Of a stretch of DNA of 64,000 nt, positions 37,353-50,139 are shown piece by piece. Each line of letters begins with the position of its first letter. Positions within the stretch are counted from its first letter, which is position 1. The DNA comes from Linnemannia hyalina (Eukaryota > Mortierellomycota > Mortierellomycetes > Mortierellales > Mortierellaceae), in assembly GCA_019671135.1 (NCBI GenBank), contig JAHRHY010000004.1:2852001-2916000 (forward strand), read 5' to 3'. Position numbers and translations under genes: made by a program. Under the pieces are notes generated by a model. That model was not told the origin of the DNA. It saw nothing but the letters and a program-made list of their open reading frames with translations, and did not search any database.

Positions 37353-37989
37353 TTAAGGAGCTGCAGCGGCCAAGAGGACAGCGGCGACTGCATCAGTTGC
37401 AGAATCTATCCCTCCTCCGGCGATAGCAGTAGCAGTCGTTGATGCCGACGTGGCAACAGAGATAGCAGTGGCAGCAGCTTTGGGAGCGAGTACCGAGTAA
37501 TTCGTTCCTGCCTTGATGACCGTCGCCAATGGCTCTCCTCCACCCAAGATACGAAGGAAGGATTCGAGGTAATCCTCGACCGATGTGAGGATCGTGGGTA
37601 GCTGGAGTCCGAAGGTTGAGGTGGGGGATCCGTCCATGTGTCGTATGGGGTCAAAGATGTGGAAGTTGTTAAGGTCGAGCCAGCACCGGTCTGCGCCCCA
37701 GTAGCATGTTGTTGAAAAGAGCAGGATCACTGTGAACACGCAATACACGCTAACAACAAGTAGACGGCACGTAAAGTATGGTCAGTATTTGGGGTTTAAT
37801 ACACGCTTGTTTTGTCAGTTTTGGTTGTGTGCTGTTATAAGGGTTTGGTTTGTGAGAAATATGTGTGTTTATATCTTACCATGGCCTGTGGTGGCGGTAG
37901 AGGGAGATGTAGTAGAGGATGACAAAGTAGGGAGCTGTGCTTGGGAATGGGAGCAGCAACAGCGGCAAGAAGGCGCGGATGCAGTACAT
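37353..37989 (-). CDS. Small membrane protein, function unknown (168 aa)
   Basis: Two exons splice in phase: 37989-37880 and 37749-37353. The N-terminus MYCIRAFLPLLLLPFPSTAP contains a hydrophobic segment (~5-30) and a second follows across the junction (~38-55, VYCVFTVILLFSTTCYWG), giving two predicted membrane helices. These are followed by a soluble domain (DRCWLDLNNFHIFDPIRHMDG, YLESFLRILGGGEPLATVIK) and an Ala/Thr-rich tail. I do not recognise the family. The regular structure, clean splice sites (CATG|GTAAG, TTAG|C) and composition support a real gene. It is divergent from PA2G4. Confidence 0.6.
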
Positions 37990-38526
37990 TCTTTGAGTTG
38001 TGTATGTATTTGTGTGAGTAGGAGTTGAGTGTCGGTGTGAATATGGGTGTTGTTGACTGTTGTGTCCTGATTGATGATGAGAGTCGTGAGAAGAGTGAAT
38101 TAGGGATGTAAGTGTAAGAGTGTGAAGGAAAGTGCAAGGGAAAGTGAGAGTCGATGCTAAAGTGTTCAAGGAGAGCAGAAAGCAGGGCAGGTTGTCGTAC
38201 TCGACCCTGTTCTTCCTTGCTTCGCTTCTTGCCTTAAGTTCACAAGACACAGTGTCCGGTCTTGATGTCTGCACGTGATAGGTAGGTCACGTGAATTGCA
38301 ACTTTCCCTTTGTGATGTTTTCCGCCTGCGTTTTGGCTTGAAGCCACACAAAAAAAAAAAAAAGGTGGCCTCTCAATTACTTTTTTTTTTTTTTGTTGTT
38401 GCTGAGTTTCGTTGGTTTGAGACGTGGTCCTTTGCTGCTTTACTTTTGTCCTCTCTCTTTGTTCATTCCTCCCACATCCTCATCACTCCCTCCCCTTCTT
38501 CACACCACACACACAACATACCCACA
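37990..38526. promoter_or_regulatory. Bidirectional promoter region of the small membrane protein and PA2G4
   Basis: 537 bp between two divergent ATGs. It contains a GTCACGTGA E-box-like palindrome (near 38288), A/T runs (38349-38363, 38381-38395) and a CCCTCCCC pyrimidine stretch near the PA2G4 start. No coding region was seen. Confidence 0.55.
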
Positions 38527-40408
38527 ATGGACATGGATCAAGTTGTAAGAACCCAGAACCCTTGGAATACAACAAAAACACAGCACAGCGGAACAAAACC
38601 CAGCAAGAAGTCGCTCCAGACTCTTCTTTCTTTACTTCTTTTTTCTTGGACCTGTTGACTTGCTTGCCTGCAAGCAAACAAACAAATAAACTCAACTCGC
38701 CTTCACACACATGCAAGGAACAGCGATGTAACAAAGAGTCAGAGAGACTGACCAACTGCCTCTTTCACCCTCTACCTTTAAACACTAACAGGAACTCTAC
38801 GCTCAAAAGTCAGATGTTGACAACAACTTGTCTGACCCCACCGTCATTGCCAAGTACCGTCTTGCCGCCGACATTGCCCAAGGTGAGCTATCTCCTAGCT
38901 TCTCGGCAGTCAAAGAGTCATGCCCGATTTACTATAGCAAGAAGATATGAATAATTCCTTAACAGTAATCTTCAATTGACTATACAATAGATGCTTTGAC
39001 CAAGGTTGTTGCTCGTGTTGCTGACGGTGTCCGTGTCAGCGAGTTGTGCGCCTTCGGTGATGAGATCATCCTCTCCTACGTACGTTCACTACTACTGTGG
39101 CTTTTTGTTCTCTGAATCCTATGCATGGCAAGGACTACGAGATCAGATCCAGGAGACAGCTCAATTCTAACCTACAACACCTTGAAATTACCACTACTAG
39201 ACCTCCAAGGTTTACAACAAGAACAGTGTTGAGAAGGGTATTGCTTTCCCCACTATGGTCTCTGTCAACGACTGCGTCGAGTACTACTCCCCTACTGGCG
39301 ATGCTGGCGATGAATATGTCCTCCGCACCGGAGATGTCGTCAAGATGTACGTATATCAGGATTACCTTGGACTTCTTTCTTGGATAGTAGATCGGGCGCT
39401 TTAACCAACCTCTTAGAATCCGAGTTCTCACCTTTTCCATGCTTTCTTCAATCAAATAGTGAATTGGGAGCTCACATTGATGGTTACATGGCCACCAACG
39501 GCCACACCACCGTTGTCAACTCCAACCCTGCTGCCCCCATTGAGGGACCTGCTGCCGATGTCATCTGCGCTGCCCACTTCGCTGCTGAGGCCGCTCTCCG
39601 TTTGATGAAGATTGGCAACAACAACATTCAGGTCCAGGAGGCGATCGCCGAGGCCGCTGCCCTCTTCAACTGCAGCCCCGTCGAGGGAACTGCCTCGAAC
39701 GAGATCAAGCGTTACGTTATTGCCACAGAGAAGATGATCTTGAACGTTCCCGATGAGGAGAACCGCCCCGTCCAGGACTTTGTCTTTGTCGCCAACGAGG
39801 CCTACACCCTCAACATCTTGGTCAGCTCTGGAGACGGTAGCTGCCGCGAGGGTGCCCTGAAGCCCACTGTCTTTTCTCGCAACGTTCACCAAAACTACAA
39901 CTTGAAGCTCAAGTCTGCCCGTGAGGCCTTTAACGAGATCAACAACAACTTTGGTGTCTTCCCCTTCTCCATCCGGTACGCCTTCTGTTAATTTCTTTCG
40001 GAATTCAGGGGATTCATGTTCGTTGTGGTACCTGAACTTTAACTAACCTTCCTACTCGTCTTTATAAATAATAGTGCTTTGGAGAACAAGCGCCACCGCC
40101 TGGGAGTCACTGAGCTCGCCTCCCACCAGCTCGTGACCCCTTACCCCGTCTACTACACCCGTGCTTCGGACAAAGTTGCCCAGTTCAAGATGACGGTCTT
40201 GGTCGCCGCCAACGGCACCACCCGTATCACACCCGCCCTCCCCTTGCCCTATGTCCACTCTGCCTACACCGTCCCCTCGGACTCTGCCGTCGCCCAGTTG
40301 TTGGCCACCGATGCTGGTGTCAAGACTGTCAAGTCTGGCAAGGCCCTCGCTGGTATCGGTGCCTCTGAGGTCGCTGCCCCCGCCCAGGGCATGGACGTTG
40401 ACATGTAA
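38527..40408 (+). CDS. PA2G4: PA2G4/EBP1-like proliferation-associated protein (non-catalytic M24 fold)
   Basis: Six exons splice in phase: 38527-38544, 38792-38882, 38991-39079, 39201-39346, 39460-39975, 40075-40408 (397 aa; human PA2G4 is 394). The first exon is only six codons (MDMDQV), followed by a 247-nt intron. The pita-bread fold of methionine aminopeptidase 2 is recognisable (VVKIELGAHIDGYMATNGHT, EENRPVQDFVFVANEAYTLN, RALENKRHRLGVTELASHQL), but the paired metal-binding Asp residues of MetAP are replaced (IEL, TNG), as in the family. PA2G4 proteins bind RNA and the 60S ribosome exit tunnel and act in ribosome biogenesis and growth control. The C-terminus is Ala/Gly-rich and ends MDVDM. 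Confidence 0.95.
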
Positions 40409-40691
40409 AAAGAAGTTCAGATTTTGAACTGAAAAAAAAAGATACTTACCTTCCCCAATCCCCATACCTCCGTTCTTTTTCCTTCTTTTTCTCTCATCCC
40501 CAGCTTGTATTACTTGTTTCCCCTCACACTCGACTTTTACTTTCTCTTTCCATCCATATGCTCCTCTTTCTCTTCGTTCTCTTTTTTTTCGCATTTGCAT
40601 TGTATTATCACAGATAGAATAATAAATCTCATTTCTATTTCATTCAAAAAAAAAAACAAGACGAATGGGTAGTTGTGTGGTGCTACATATT

Positions 40692-43690
40692 TCAGATGTT
40701 AAGGAACTGATGGAAGGCTTCCTGCTGCTGTGGAGGAGTCAACCCTGTGGCCCGCAAATCGACCTCTCTCAACTGACAGCTAGTAGCCTGCAACCTCCGC
40801 TTCATCGCCTCCACCGCCTCCACCCCAAATTTCGAATCTGCCACGGTCAATTTCTCCAAACTCTCCAGGCTCTTCATTCCCGCAAACGCACTTGCGAAAT
40901 CCGTATCTGTGAAGCCTAGCTTGAAGGAGAGACAGAGTTCTAGGGGATTCAGGAGTTCCAGGGCTTGGATGAGGTGTTGTCGGCCCTCGAGGGAGAGTTG
41001 ATTTGGGACGCGGGACATGCTCGGTGGTGCATTGTCCTTGGGGTTGAATTGGGTGTCGTGGTAGAGGCTGAGATGGGGTTGGTAGGTCTCTTGGAGTTTC
41101 AGGATTCGGAAAGTTGGCATCTGGCTTGGGAGACCGTGTTGGAGTTCTTGGTCGGCTTCGTGGGTGTGGGCTTGGAGGATACTGGCGAGTGCAAAGGCAG
41201 TCTTGTTTCCGAACCCACAGTTCCTGGCGTCGAGACTGAACAGCCCCCGGGGACCCAGGGTCCATAGGAGTTCTGCAAGCCCTTCGTCTTCGAGCCAGTT
41301 GTCGTGGATGTCTAAATGAGTTAACCGGGTCTCGAGGACTGTGAGCGATCGTGAGAGGATGCCACAGTTCTCCTGTAGGAGTCCACATGCTGACAGTTCG
41401 AGGACAGATAGGTTGGGAAGGTAGACCAGGGATTCGACAAGCTCATAAAGCGGGGCGTTCAGGAATGCGACATCTGGCCAGTCGTCTCTTCCTTGATGAT
41501 GCTTCCTTGTACGACTGCCAAGGTAGATCCCCGTTATCCGTAGCTCAGTCAAGAGACCAAAGGCTTTCAGGAGCGCCGCTGGACGGATAGGAGCCCATGC
41601 TCCGACGCCTGCACGGCTGGGTTGCCCCAGCGGGTTAGAGCCCCATACGTGTAGCTGGCGGAGCTGGGGGAACTCTCCAGGAGCGGGGGCTAAGGAGTGG
41701 TAAAGATGGGCGTCCAGATCTGGGATTCGGAGGCGTTTGAGGTTTCCGAGGACGAGTAGGCTATGAAGCGCGTGGAGGGTCGTGTTGTGGTTATTGTTGT
41801 TACTGTTGTTGTCATTGTTGTTGTCACTGGAAGAATCGAGCAGAGATGTATTCGCCTTGGACAATGTGCTGGATTCATGCGAAGAATAAGGTGGAGGGGT
41901 GAAGGGATCCTTGGCGTCAGCTGTTCCCTGAACCAGAGGCGATTCATCATCCTTCTTGCCAACAAACGACACGTTCCACGCGCCGATCGTAGAATCCGAG
42001 ACCAGGTCGGCAATCGCCATGAGGATAAGACTGTTGGGGAACCCCATCGTCAACGTAACCTCATGAACCATGTACCCCCTCTTGAGCGCGACTTTGAGTT
42101 GACCAATCTGGCCGAGATCGAGCGAGCCAGTCAACCGGAGGTGCATCCCTTGATAGTCAAACGCCACAGGCTGCAACAACAGAGCCCTTTCAGAATCCGA
42201 GCTCTCACCACCGCCAGTGTTGCTGCTCTTGGCACCAGCAGCAAAAGTAGAAGAGGTATCTCCGGCAGGGTCTGACAGGGACAGCTCTGACAGCAGATCA
42301 CCTTCGTCTCCGACAATCTCTTGGCACCTCCACAGGAACATGTCTCTATCGTCGCCGACGTATCCGAAGGTTGACTGGTAATGGGCTTCACATAACCATC
42401 GGACTGTGCCATCGTTGACAAACATGCGCCGCATCGCTTGGACTCTGTTCTCTTGGTCCCGTTTGAGCCCCTCGACACATTCCCAGAGTCGGTGAAGATC
42501 TATCGTCGGGACTGACAGGGCATCATTGTTGATGCCGCTGTTGTTGTGAGGCTGCATGGCTGGTGACAGTGCTTCAAAGGTTGCAATGGCTGTCGAGACG
42601 CGCTCCTCAATGTCCCAAGTAAACGGCTGGAGCACATCCGAATAGTGTCGTTGCGAGACTGGCGGAAGAAGTATTTTCGACTGTTGGACAGTTCCCCTTG
42701 CCGTCGTTGTGTTAATCCCCTGCTGAAAAGCACGTAGGAGCATAAGCGTGTATTCCCCGAACTGGTCTGAAAACTGTCGGAGGTTAGGGATATCGTATCC
42801 CTGTTGATCGGCGATATGGATACAGTTGTCCTGGTCGACGGTGTCGTTGTTGTGGCTCACGTTCGGGTTGTTTTGGTCGCGTGTCGATCCAGTATCTGCG
42901 AATGGTGACAAGGATGAGTGGTAGGAGACAGGGCGTGAGCGAGGGCGAGGGAATGTGAACCCGGGCCCACAGTCGCACAGGAAGTAGAGCCGATAGGGTC
43001 GAGGTGGAGGACGAGACTGTGACGAAGATGGGTTGGAGGCGGTATTGTTCCAGTCGCGTGGTCTTGGGGCAGGCAGGACAACGAACAGTCGAGGTACAGG
43101 AAGGTCATGGACAGGCGTTTCCTGAGTGATTGCCAACAAGGCCGCTTCTGTTGAGTGAGGAGGCAGTTGAGATGCGGGCTGAGCATGTCCCTGTTGCTGC
43201 TGTTGCGGTGAAGGACTTGGTTGTGAGCGTGGTGGCGGTGGAGGTGGAGGACCTGAGCAAGGAACGACAAAGTAGGTCTCCCCTTCTCCGTATTCGACGC
43301 GTACAGGGACCAATCTATCGATTCAACATCGCCATTCGACAAATGGAATACCCATGTCGCAACCAACAATATGTTATTCTACGTGTCTCTTTGACATCCC
43401 CATTAAACACTCAACCCAATAATAAAGAACACAACTTACAGAACGTCATCCTCGTTGGTCAGGAAGGGGATGGGCCGCTTATCCTTACGACAGAGTGCGG
43501 CAGTATCGGGGAAGAGGTCGAGGATGGGTTGGAGTATGACGACTTTTTGACCGTTGGAGAGGACTTCTACGGGTGCTTGGAAGGTCAGGATTTCGCCGTC
43601 GACTTTGTGCGCGATACGCTGTTGAAGTTGGGGTAAGTTTGTGTCTGAGTTGGTTTTGTTTTTGGAGTGTAGTGTGTGTGATTTCAACAT
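40692..43690 (-). CDS. Leucine-rich-repeat protein with Pro/Gln-rich N-terminal linker
   Basis: Two exons splice in phase: 43690-43440 and 43314-40692 (957 aa). The N-terminal ~90 residues (KVDGEILTFQAPVEVLSNGQ, DDVLLVPVRVEYGEGETYFVV) form a compact beta-rich module I do not recognise. Then come a Pro/Gln-rich linker, a helical middle region (ERVSTAIATFEAL, RDQENRVQAMRRMFVND) and, from about residue 580 to the end, irregular LRRs (LGNLKRLRIPDL, LPNLSVLELSACGL, LTHLDIHDNWLEDEGLAELL, LEKLTVADSKFG). LRR arrays bind proteins; the partner is unknown. No membrane helix and no F-box were seen. It is convergent with PA2G4 (283 bp apart). Confidence 0.8.
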
Positions 43691-44260
43691 CTTTTGAAGG
43701 TGGTGTGGTTGGGAGTTGAAAGTTGGAGGTGATTAGTGCGAATGGGATTGGGGAGAGAATGAAGGCGAAGGTGAATGCGAGTGAAAATGTAAGTAAGCGA
43801 GTGAATGTTGACTTGGCGAAGAGAATGGGAGAGGAGTGAGTGGTGGCGAGTAGAGAGGCAAGGGTATGACACAAGGGTGAAAAAAGGGGTGTGAGTGTAA
43901 GGATGTCTATGGCACAGCCAAGCAAGAAGAACCAAAATACCCTGGCGAGGATGCAACACATAATCTTCAAATGGTGTACAAGAAAGTCGACTCATCCTAA
44001 TAGACCCACTCGATACAGAGCGAAGCATGCACCTATGCTGTCATTGCATTTTATTTACATATTTATTCGTCAACATCAATGGCAGTCGGGGTGCCACGAT
44101 ATGGAATCCAGCCGTCCAGGATCCAGAGTTAAAGGTCCGGGGACAACGGTCCAGTCAAGTCAAGTTGCATGATAAAACCCGGCGCCAGAAAGGAAAAAGA
44201 GAGCGAAAGCGTCGCGTCGGATACACACTTCTTGCTGCAGCCAAAGATCGCTCATCCTTC
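43691..44260. other. Intergenic region: LRR gene promoter and 3' flank of the WD40 gene
   Basis: G/A-rich sequence upstream of the LRR start, then AT-rich sequence near 44040. No gene was seen. Confidence 0.5.
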
Positions 44261-47017
44261 TTACTCATCGTCCTCCTCGTCCTCGTCGCCACTCGGGTCG
44301 TCGTCATCGTGGACATGCCCCTCCTGATGAATAACCTGCCGAAGGATCTGGAAAACCATATGCGGAGGCAAATGGCTCAAAAAGTCTCCCACACCTATAT
44401 CGGATCCATCGTCATCGTCGTCATCATCTACACCGTCATCGTCGTCCGTGCTGGTATGGATTTCGCTGTCGTCCGACGGGTCAATGGAACTACCAAGCCC
44501 CACAGGGATATGAAACACCCTCTCAAACGCATACTCAGGATCCAGTTCGTCCTCAGGTGGGCCCTTGGGCCATCCTTCCTGCCCAGTAGCCGAGTCAGGT
44601 TTGACTTCAAAGGGCTCGACAATCCGCCGCTTGATGCCTCGAACCTTGGACATGTTCACGCGTTCTTCGGCTGTCGGCATGAAGATTTTGATCGTGTTGT
44701 CGATCCCTGAGGCCGCCAACAAAAACTTGGAAAACGGATGTGGGTGCAAGCAATTCACCACCCTCTATCATCATTAATCAACGTTCATCGTTAGTATCGT
44801 ATGCTGTGTCCGTATAAGAGCAACTCTGCAGTGTTTCTGTGCTGTCTTCTCTAAAATACCTTGTCGCCTCTGACGACATTCAGCAGCTTGCCAGTCTTCT
44901 TGTTCCAGACATAGATCCGTCCATCGTCCGAGCCAGACATCACAAATTCGCTGTTCGGTCCGTAAAAGTTGGCCTCCTTGATCTACAAAATGATATTGCA
45001 TTGAGAAATAATTAGCCTCCAAAATTTAAGTTAGCTTTCCGAGACACATATGAACAGGGCACCGGTACATCGATTAGAAAGAGCGCGTACCATGGTTTTG
45101 ACATTGGCATGACCCCAGTAGGTCTGCGCAAGGTCCGACTTGGCAGTGAGATAGGCTCGCTGCCGCCAGTAATCACGATCATCTGCAAGTTGCTCCTGCG
45201 GCAACGTGCGTCGTGCTTCCTTGTACTTTTGCGAAATGATATCACCCTCGTCGTCGGTATCCTCAAAGCTCATCTCTTCATCCTCATCCTCATCTTCCCC
45301 AACTTCGTCATCGTCATCGTTGTCGTCGTCGTCCTTGTCGTCATCTTCATCGCCGCCCTTCCCTTTAACATCCATAACACTGCCAAAATACCCTGTTCTG
45401 GCAGAGCGTTCGACCTTGGCTCTAGTTTTCTGCTTCCGTGCTGACACGCTCTCCCCCTTGTCCTTCGAATGATTGGAGCTCGATCTCAAGGTCGCCTTGC
45501 CTTTGACATCCTGAGAAACTGGTGGCGTCAGATCCGCTGTGCCGCTGTCGTCATGACCTCCTGTCGTTGCCACCTCATTGGCCGTCACAGTCTCTGACTT
45601 CAAGGAAGAAACTCCATCAGGACTGCTCTTCTTAGCAGGTTCGTCACTCACACTCCGTCTCCGCTTACCCTTGGGCGACTCGTGACTCTGAGAGGAAGAC
45701 CGACGACGATCAGATGCAGAAATACGCGCCGCCTCATCGCTCTTGGTCTCCAGTCGCGAAGGGTCAACCAAGTAGCAGTTGCCTCGGCTGTAACTCACCA
45801 AGAGTTGTCCAGTTCCACACGGGTCGTACTTGAGTGATGTGATCCTAGTCTCGAGCGACGACCTGTCGTGATTGACGCCACGCTCAAGTTCCCCATTGGG
45901 TCCAACAACATACTGCACTGGGACATAGGCCGAAAAGCTGTAAACTTGTGCGCCTCTGTGATTCGATGGGTCGACCTTGCGACTGTCATAGATCCTGACA
46001 GTGTCGTCTGAACAAGCTGCTGCAAAGTATACTGGGTTTTCGGGCTGCTGAGCGATGGCCGAGATGCCGATTTCGTTTCTCCGACGTCGGAAGGTGTGGA
46101 AGAGGCGGTCTTCCATGGACATGTCTCTGAGGGGGGGGCGGTAGAGGTGTGAGTTGATGTTGACGAATGTGTGCCGCTCGCATGCCTCGTCTTCGTCACA
46201 GTCGCAGCTTGTCCTGATCCGAGTATCATATCGATTAAACCTTCCGTCATCCGCGCTATCATACATTAAATTGCACAGAAATGGGTTGTTAGGTGACGAT
46301 ATCATGATGACATGGGCGTGAGTAAAAAACAAGGGCGTGAGAAAAAGCAAGCATAATACCAGTCGTAAAATATGTGGCCGTCGACAAGATCGGGCATGAC
46401 TTCATAGGTCATCGAAGTGTGACAGTTGAATCCAGGACTGGGAGACCAATCGCCCGTGCGCGAGGTAGCGACGAACCGAGGGACGCTTGTGAGTCGAGTG
46501 ATCCCGTCTGCTGAGCAAGAGATGATGGTCTGGGCTGAGCTTCCGGTGAGGAACTTTGCCGAAAAGATGTTTTGCGTGTGCCCACTTGGGATGCTGTGTA
46601 CCAACGGTTGAGCATCCAAAGGCTTATATACATTCAGTTTGCGGTCATCTGTAGGGTGCAGAAAGAACATAGAAAGGGGTTAGTATCCTGGGGTTCAAAA
46701 GATGTACAAAAAACACAAAGTGGATACGAAAGGGTGTTGTTACCTGAGCCAGAAACGAGAAACTCGCCAGTCTCGTCCCAGGCGATGGTGTTGACGCAGC
46801 CACGGTGTCCCTTGAGTTGCGGTTGTTGTTCGAGTCTCTTGACGAAGCTTTCGGATGCCAAGAGGTGATTCTTGATGGATGCTTGTCGTGAAGGGGTCAC
46901 TGTTTGGAGACTTGATAGACCCTTGATGATGTTGTAGGAGGATGTGGATGAGGATGCGCGGTTGTGGCGCTTGTTGCTGCCTGTTTCCGAGTTGGTGGTG
47001 GGTGTGGGTGTGTCCAT
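44261..47017 (-). CDS. DCAF6/NRIP-like WD40 protein (CUL4-DDB1 substrate receptor type)
   Basis: Five exons splice in phase: 47017-46744, 46648-46360, 46255-45091, 44982-44860, 44764-44261 (784 aa). WD40 repeats are split as in DCAF6: N-terminal blades (LKGHRGCVNTIAWDETGEFL, GHTQNIFSAKFLTG, IISCSADG, YDTRIRTSC, CSDDTVRIYDSRK, ITSLKYDPCGTGQLLVSYS), a long acidic/Ser-rich insertion (Asp/Glu runs near 45260-45370), and two late blades (ANFYGPNSEFVMSGSDDGRI, VVNCLHPHPFSKFLLAASG). The C-terminus is very acidic (DDDD). By family it recruits substrates to CRL4 ubiquitin ligases; DCAF8 is the closest alternative. Its ATG is 355 bp from that of the divergent oligopeptidase. Confidence 0.88.
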
Positions 47018-47372
47018 ATTTGTAGTTTTGAACTGTGCGTTGCGTAGTCGTTGTTGGTTATGTGTTGTTGTACAGTGGTGGTTCTGTTTGTCGTTGTATC
47101 CCGAAGGTTAAAGAAAAGAGTTTGACGGCGTGAGAGCAGTTGTGAAGGGAGGAGGGTTAAAGCGAAGGAAGGACAAGGTATCAAGACCACAGAACTGTAC
47201 GCACTTTGAGGTCGTAAGGGAACGCCCACGCTCGGGGATGCACATGACCGTGGCTGACAGTCACTTTCCTTCCCTGGATCCGACTCTGTGAGACCGGAAC
47301 GCCCCACAAAAGAGGCGAAAGAGATTCCCCTTCTTTCTTTCGTTAACATTCCCCCCAGCCCACCCTTGAACA
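47018..47372. promoter_or_regulatory. Compact bidirectional promoter (WD40 gene / M3 oligopeptidase)
   Basis: 355 bp separate the two ATGs, with no room for another gene. A TTGT-rich half lies on the WD40 side and a C/T-rich stretch (47320-47365) on the oligopeptidase side. Confidence 0.65.
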
Positions 47373-50139
47373 ATGCTTCGCTCATTCACCTCCTCGGCTG
47401 CCTCAAGGCTCAGGGCAACCCGTCTCACCACAGGAGTCTCCTCTTCAACAACAGCAACAAGAGCCTTCTCGAGGTCGAACGTCGCTTCGCATGCCCGTTC
47501 CAGGACCACGAGCGCCACTTCAACAACAACCCTCAGTCTTGCCTCCAGGTCACTCGCTACCAGACCCCTGACCATCCGTCGTGCACTCGCCACCATTACC
47601 GACATTAAGGGTGCTACCGCCACCTACCCCAAGACCAACCCAGAGTTCACAACCAACCCTATCTTGAACTGGCATACTTTCCCTGACTTTGCAGCCATCA
47701 AGGCCGAACATGTTGTCCCTGCCGTTGAGATCCTTACCAAGCAGATCGAGGCCACCTTCCAGGAGCGATCCAAGCGCATGACTCCTACATGGGAGGGAAC
47801 CATGGGTCTCAGTACGTATCTATGTATTTTCGATTACTCTTGTTGTCGTTTAAGTGTCGACAAACGCATCTAATTATTGCTAACCATATGCAATATGCAT
47901 ATTAAAACGCAAATAGCTCAGGATTTGGAGGACGACTTGGAGAGGGCTTCGGGCGTGATTTCGCACTTTTCAAGAGTCAAGGATTCGCCAGAGTTCCGCA
48001 AGGCAGTCGAAGCCATCCAACCCATGATCGTCACCATTTCTCTCAAAATGGGCCAATCACTCGAACTCTACGATGCCCTGGTCAAGTTGGCCGACAACAA
48101 GGAGACCTGGAGCACACTCGACAAGGAACAAAAGAGGATCGTTCAAAAGGCTATCCAGGGGATGAGACTCTCTGGAGTTGCCTTCGGTCTGCCTGGCGAT
48201 GGTAATGCTGAGAAACAGAAGCGGTTCAATGAGATTCAGGGCAAGTTGGCTCAGCTCAGTCTTACTTTCAGCAACAATCTTCAGGATGAGACCAAGGCGT
48301 TTGCCAAAGTCATTACAGATCGCAAGGAGCTGGAGGGTTGTCCCGAGAGTTTGATGAAGGCTATGGCTAAGAATGCCCAGTCAAGAGGACACGGTGATGG
48401 CAACTCAGGTGAGTCCTTGTTCTCTGGATCATGGCATCTTGAAGAAGTTGAATGATTCTCTGGATCATGATATCCAAATGTTTGCTGAGTGGTTCCAGTA
48501 TGATGTCCTAATGTCACTGACTGATTGTATTGTTTATTCTTACTGCCACTGACTGCTTCTTACTTTCTAACCTGTGTAGAGACTGGACCTTGGGCTGTTA
48601 CTTTGGATTACCCAACCTATATTCCCTTCATGATGAACTGCAAGAACAGAGACCTTCGTGAACATGTAAGTGCATTCTACGTCTTCAGTGTTACCTTGCT
48701 ATGCGTATTTCTGCTCTGGCCGCTAATACGTTATGTACTATTGCAAACACTATTATAAACAGGCATACAGGGCGATGGTGTCGAGGGCGTCAAAGGGAGA
48801 GAAGAACAACGAGCCAGTGATTGACGAGATTCTGAGCTTGCGCCAGGAGGAGGCTGGTCTTCTCGGTTTCTCGTCCTACGGAGCCTTGTCTCTATCCAAG
48901 AAGATGGCATCGGATGTCGGCACCGCAAAGGATATTCTGGATCGTCTCTATGAGGCCACTCTCCCAGCAGCCAAGAAGGATCTCGCAGAATTGACGGAAT
49001 TCGCCAAGGACCATCTGGGTCACCCTACCCCTCTTTGTCCCTGGGATACCCCCTTTGTCGAGGAAGAGTACAGTAAGGATCGGTTCAAGTATTCGGCGGA
49101 TCAAATCTCAGAGTACCTCCCTTACTCTCGAGTCATGGATACGCTGTTTGAGGTCGCGCGCGATAGCTTTGGAATTGATGTGACGGAGATGAGTGCTGGG
49201 GACCAGAGCAAGGCGGGATTGACGACCTGGAACAAGGATGTCAAGATCTATCAGGTCAAGGACGACGCCAGCAAGAAGGTGCTTGCCTACTTTTATGGTG
49301 ACTTTTACAGTAGGAGCGAGGAGAAGTTGTCGGGAGCCTGGATGGATGTCTGTGTCACGCGCATGAAGGACCCCGTCTCGGGTGCTGTGCGTGTTCCCAT
49401 TGCGTACCTGGTCTGCAACCAGCCTCCTCCCCTGTCTGGTGCCGAATCGTTGATGAAGTTCCAAGATGTGACAACCATGTTCCACGAGTTTGGTCATGGT
49501 TTGCAGCACATGTTGACGACGGTCGATTACCCCCAGGCGTCTGGTATCAAGGGAGTTGAGTGGGACTTTGTCGAGGTTGCGTCTCAGTTTATGGAGAACT
49601 TTGCGTACGAGGACAAGTGGTTGAGTAGGATGGCCAAGCACCACAAGACGGGTGAGCCGATGCCCCAGGAGATGAAAGAGACAGTCAAGAAGAGCAAGCA
49701 GTGTTTGGCGGGCATGGCCATGTTGCGTCAGTTGCACTTTGCGATGTTGGATTTGGAGTTGCACACGCAGTACAAGCCCAACAGTGGAGAGACGATCTTT
49801 GATGTGAACCGGCGGCAGGCCAAGAAGACTACATTGGTCACACCTATCCCCGAGGACCGGTTCCTGTGCGGGTTTGGGCACATCTTTGGTGGAGGCTATG
49901 CAGCGGGCTATTACTCGTACAAGTTTAGTGAGCTCTACTCTGCAGACGCGTATGCGGCGTTTGAGGAGCAAGGTGCATCTGTGGAGGGGCGCAAGCGCAT
50001 CGGGCGTAAGTACCGCGATACGGTATTGGCTTACGGAGGAGCGACGGACCCCAAAGAAGTGTGGAAGGAGTTCCGTGGTCGTGACGGTGTAGAAGTCGAT
50101 GCCCTCCTGCGTCACAGTGGACTTCTTTCTTCTCCTTGA
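47373..50139 (+). CDS. Mitochondrial M3-family oligopeptidase (oligopeptidase A / organellar oligopeptidase type)
   Basis: Four exons splice in phase: 47373-47811, 47917-48408, 48580-48665, 48763-50139 (797 aa). The first ~75 residues are Arg/Ser/Thr/Ala-rich without acidic residues, a clear mitochondrial presequence. The mature part follows the prlC/OOP pattern (NPILNWHTFPDFAAIKAEHV, ETGPWAVTLDYPTYIPFM), with zinc site HEFGH (~580-584), downstream Glu in GVEWDFVEVASQFMENF, and the substrate loop region FGHIFGGGYAAGYYSYK. It cleaves short peptides (such as released presequences) in the matrix; this role is inferred from the plant and yeast families. All catalytic residues are intact. Confidence 0.93.

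Noticed and set aside
43660..43685. Second copy of the hAT-like miniature element (TAGTGTGTGTGA)
   Set aside because: Only 12 bases match; no inverted partner or duplication nearby.
49108..50115. 335-codon minus-strand frame
   Set aside because: Lies wholly opposite the conserved M3 peptidase exon; antisense shadow.
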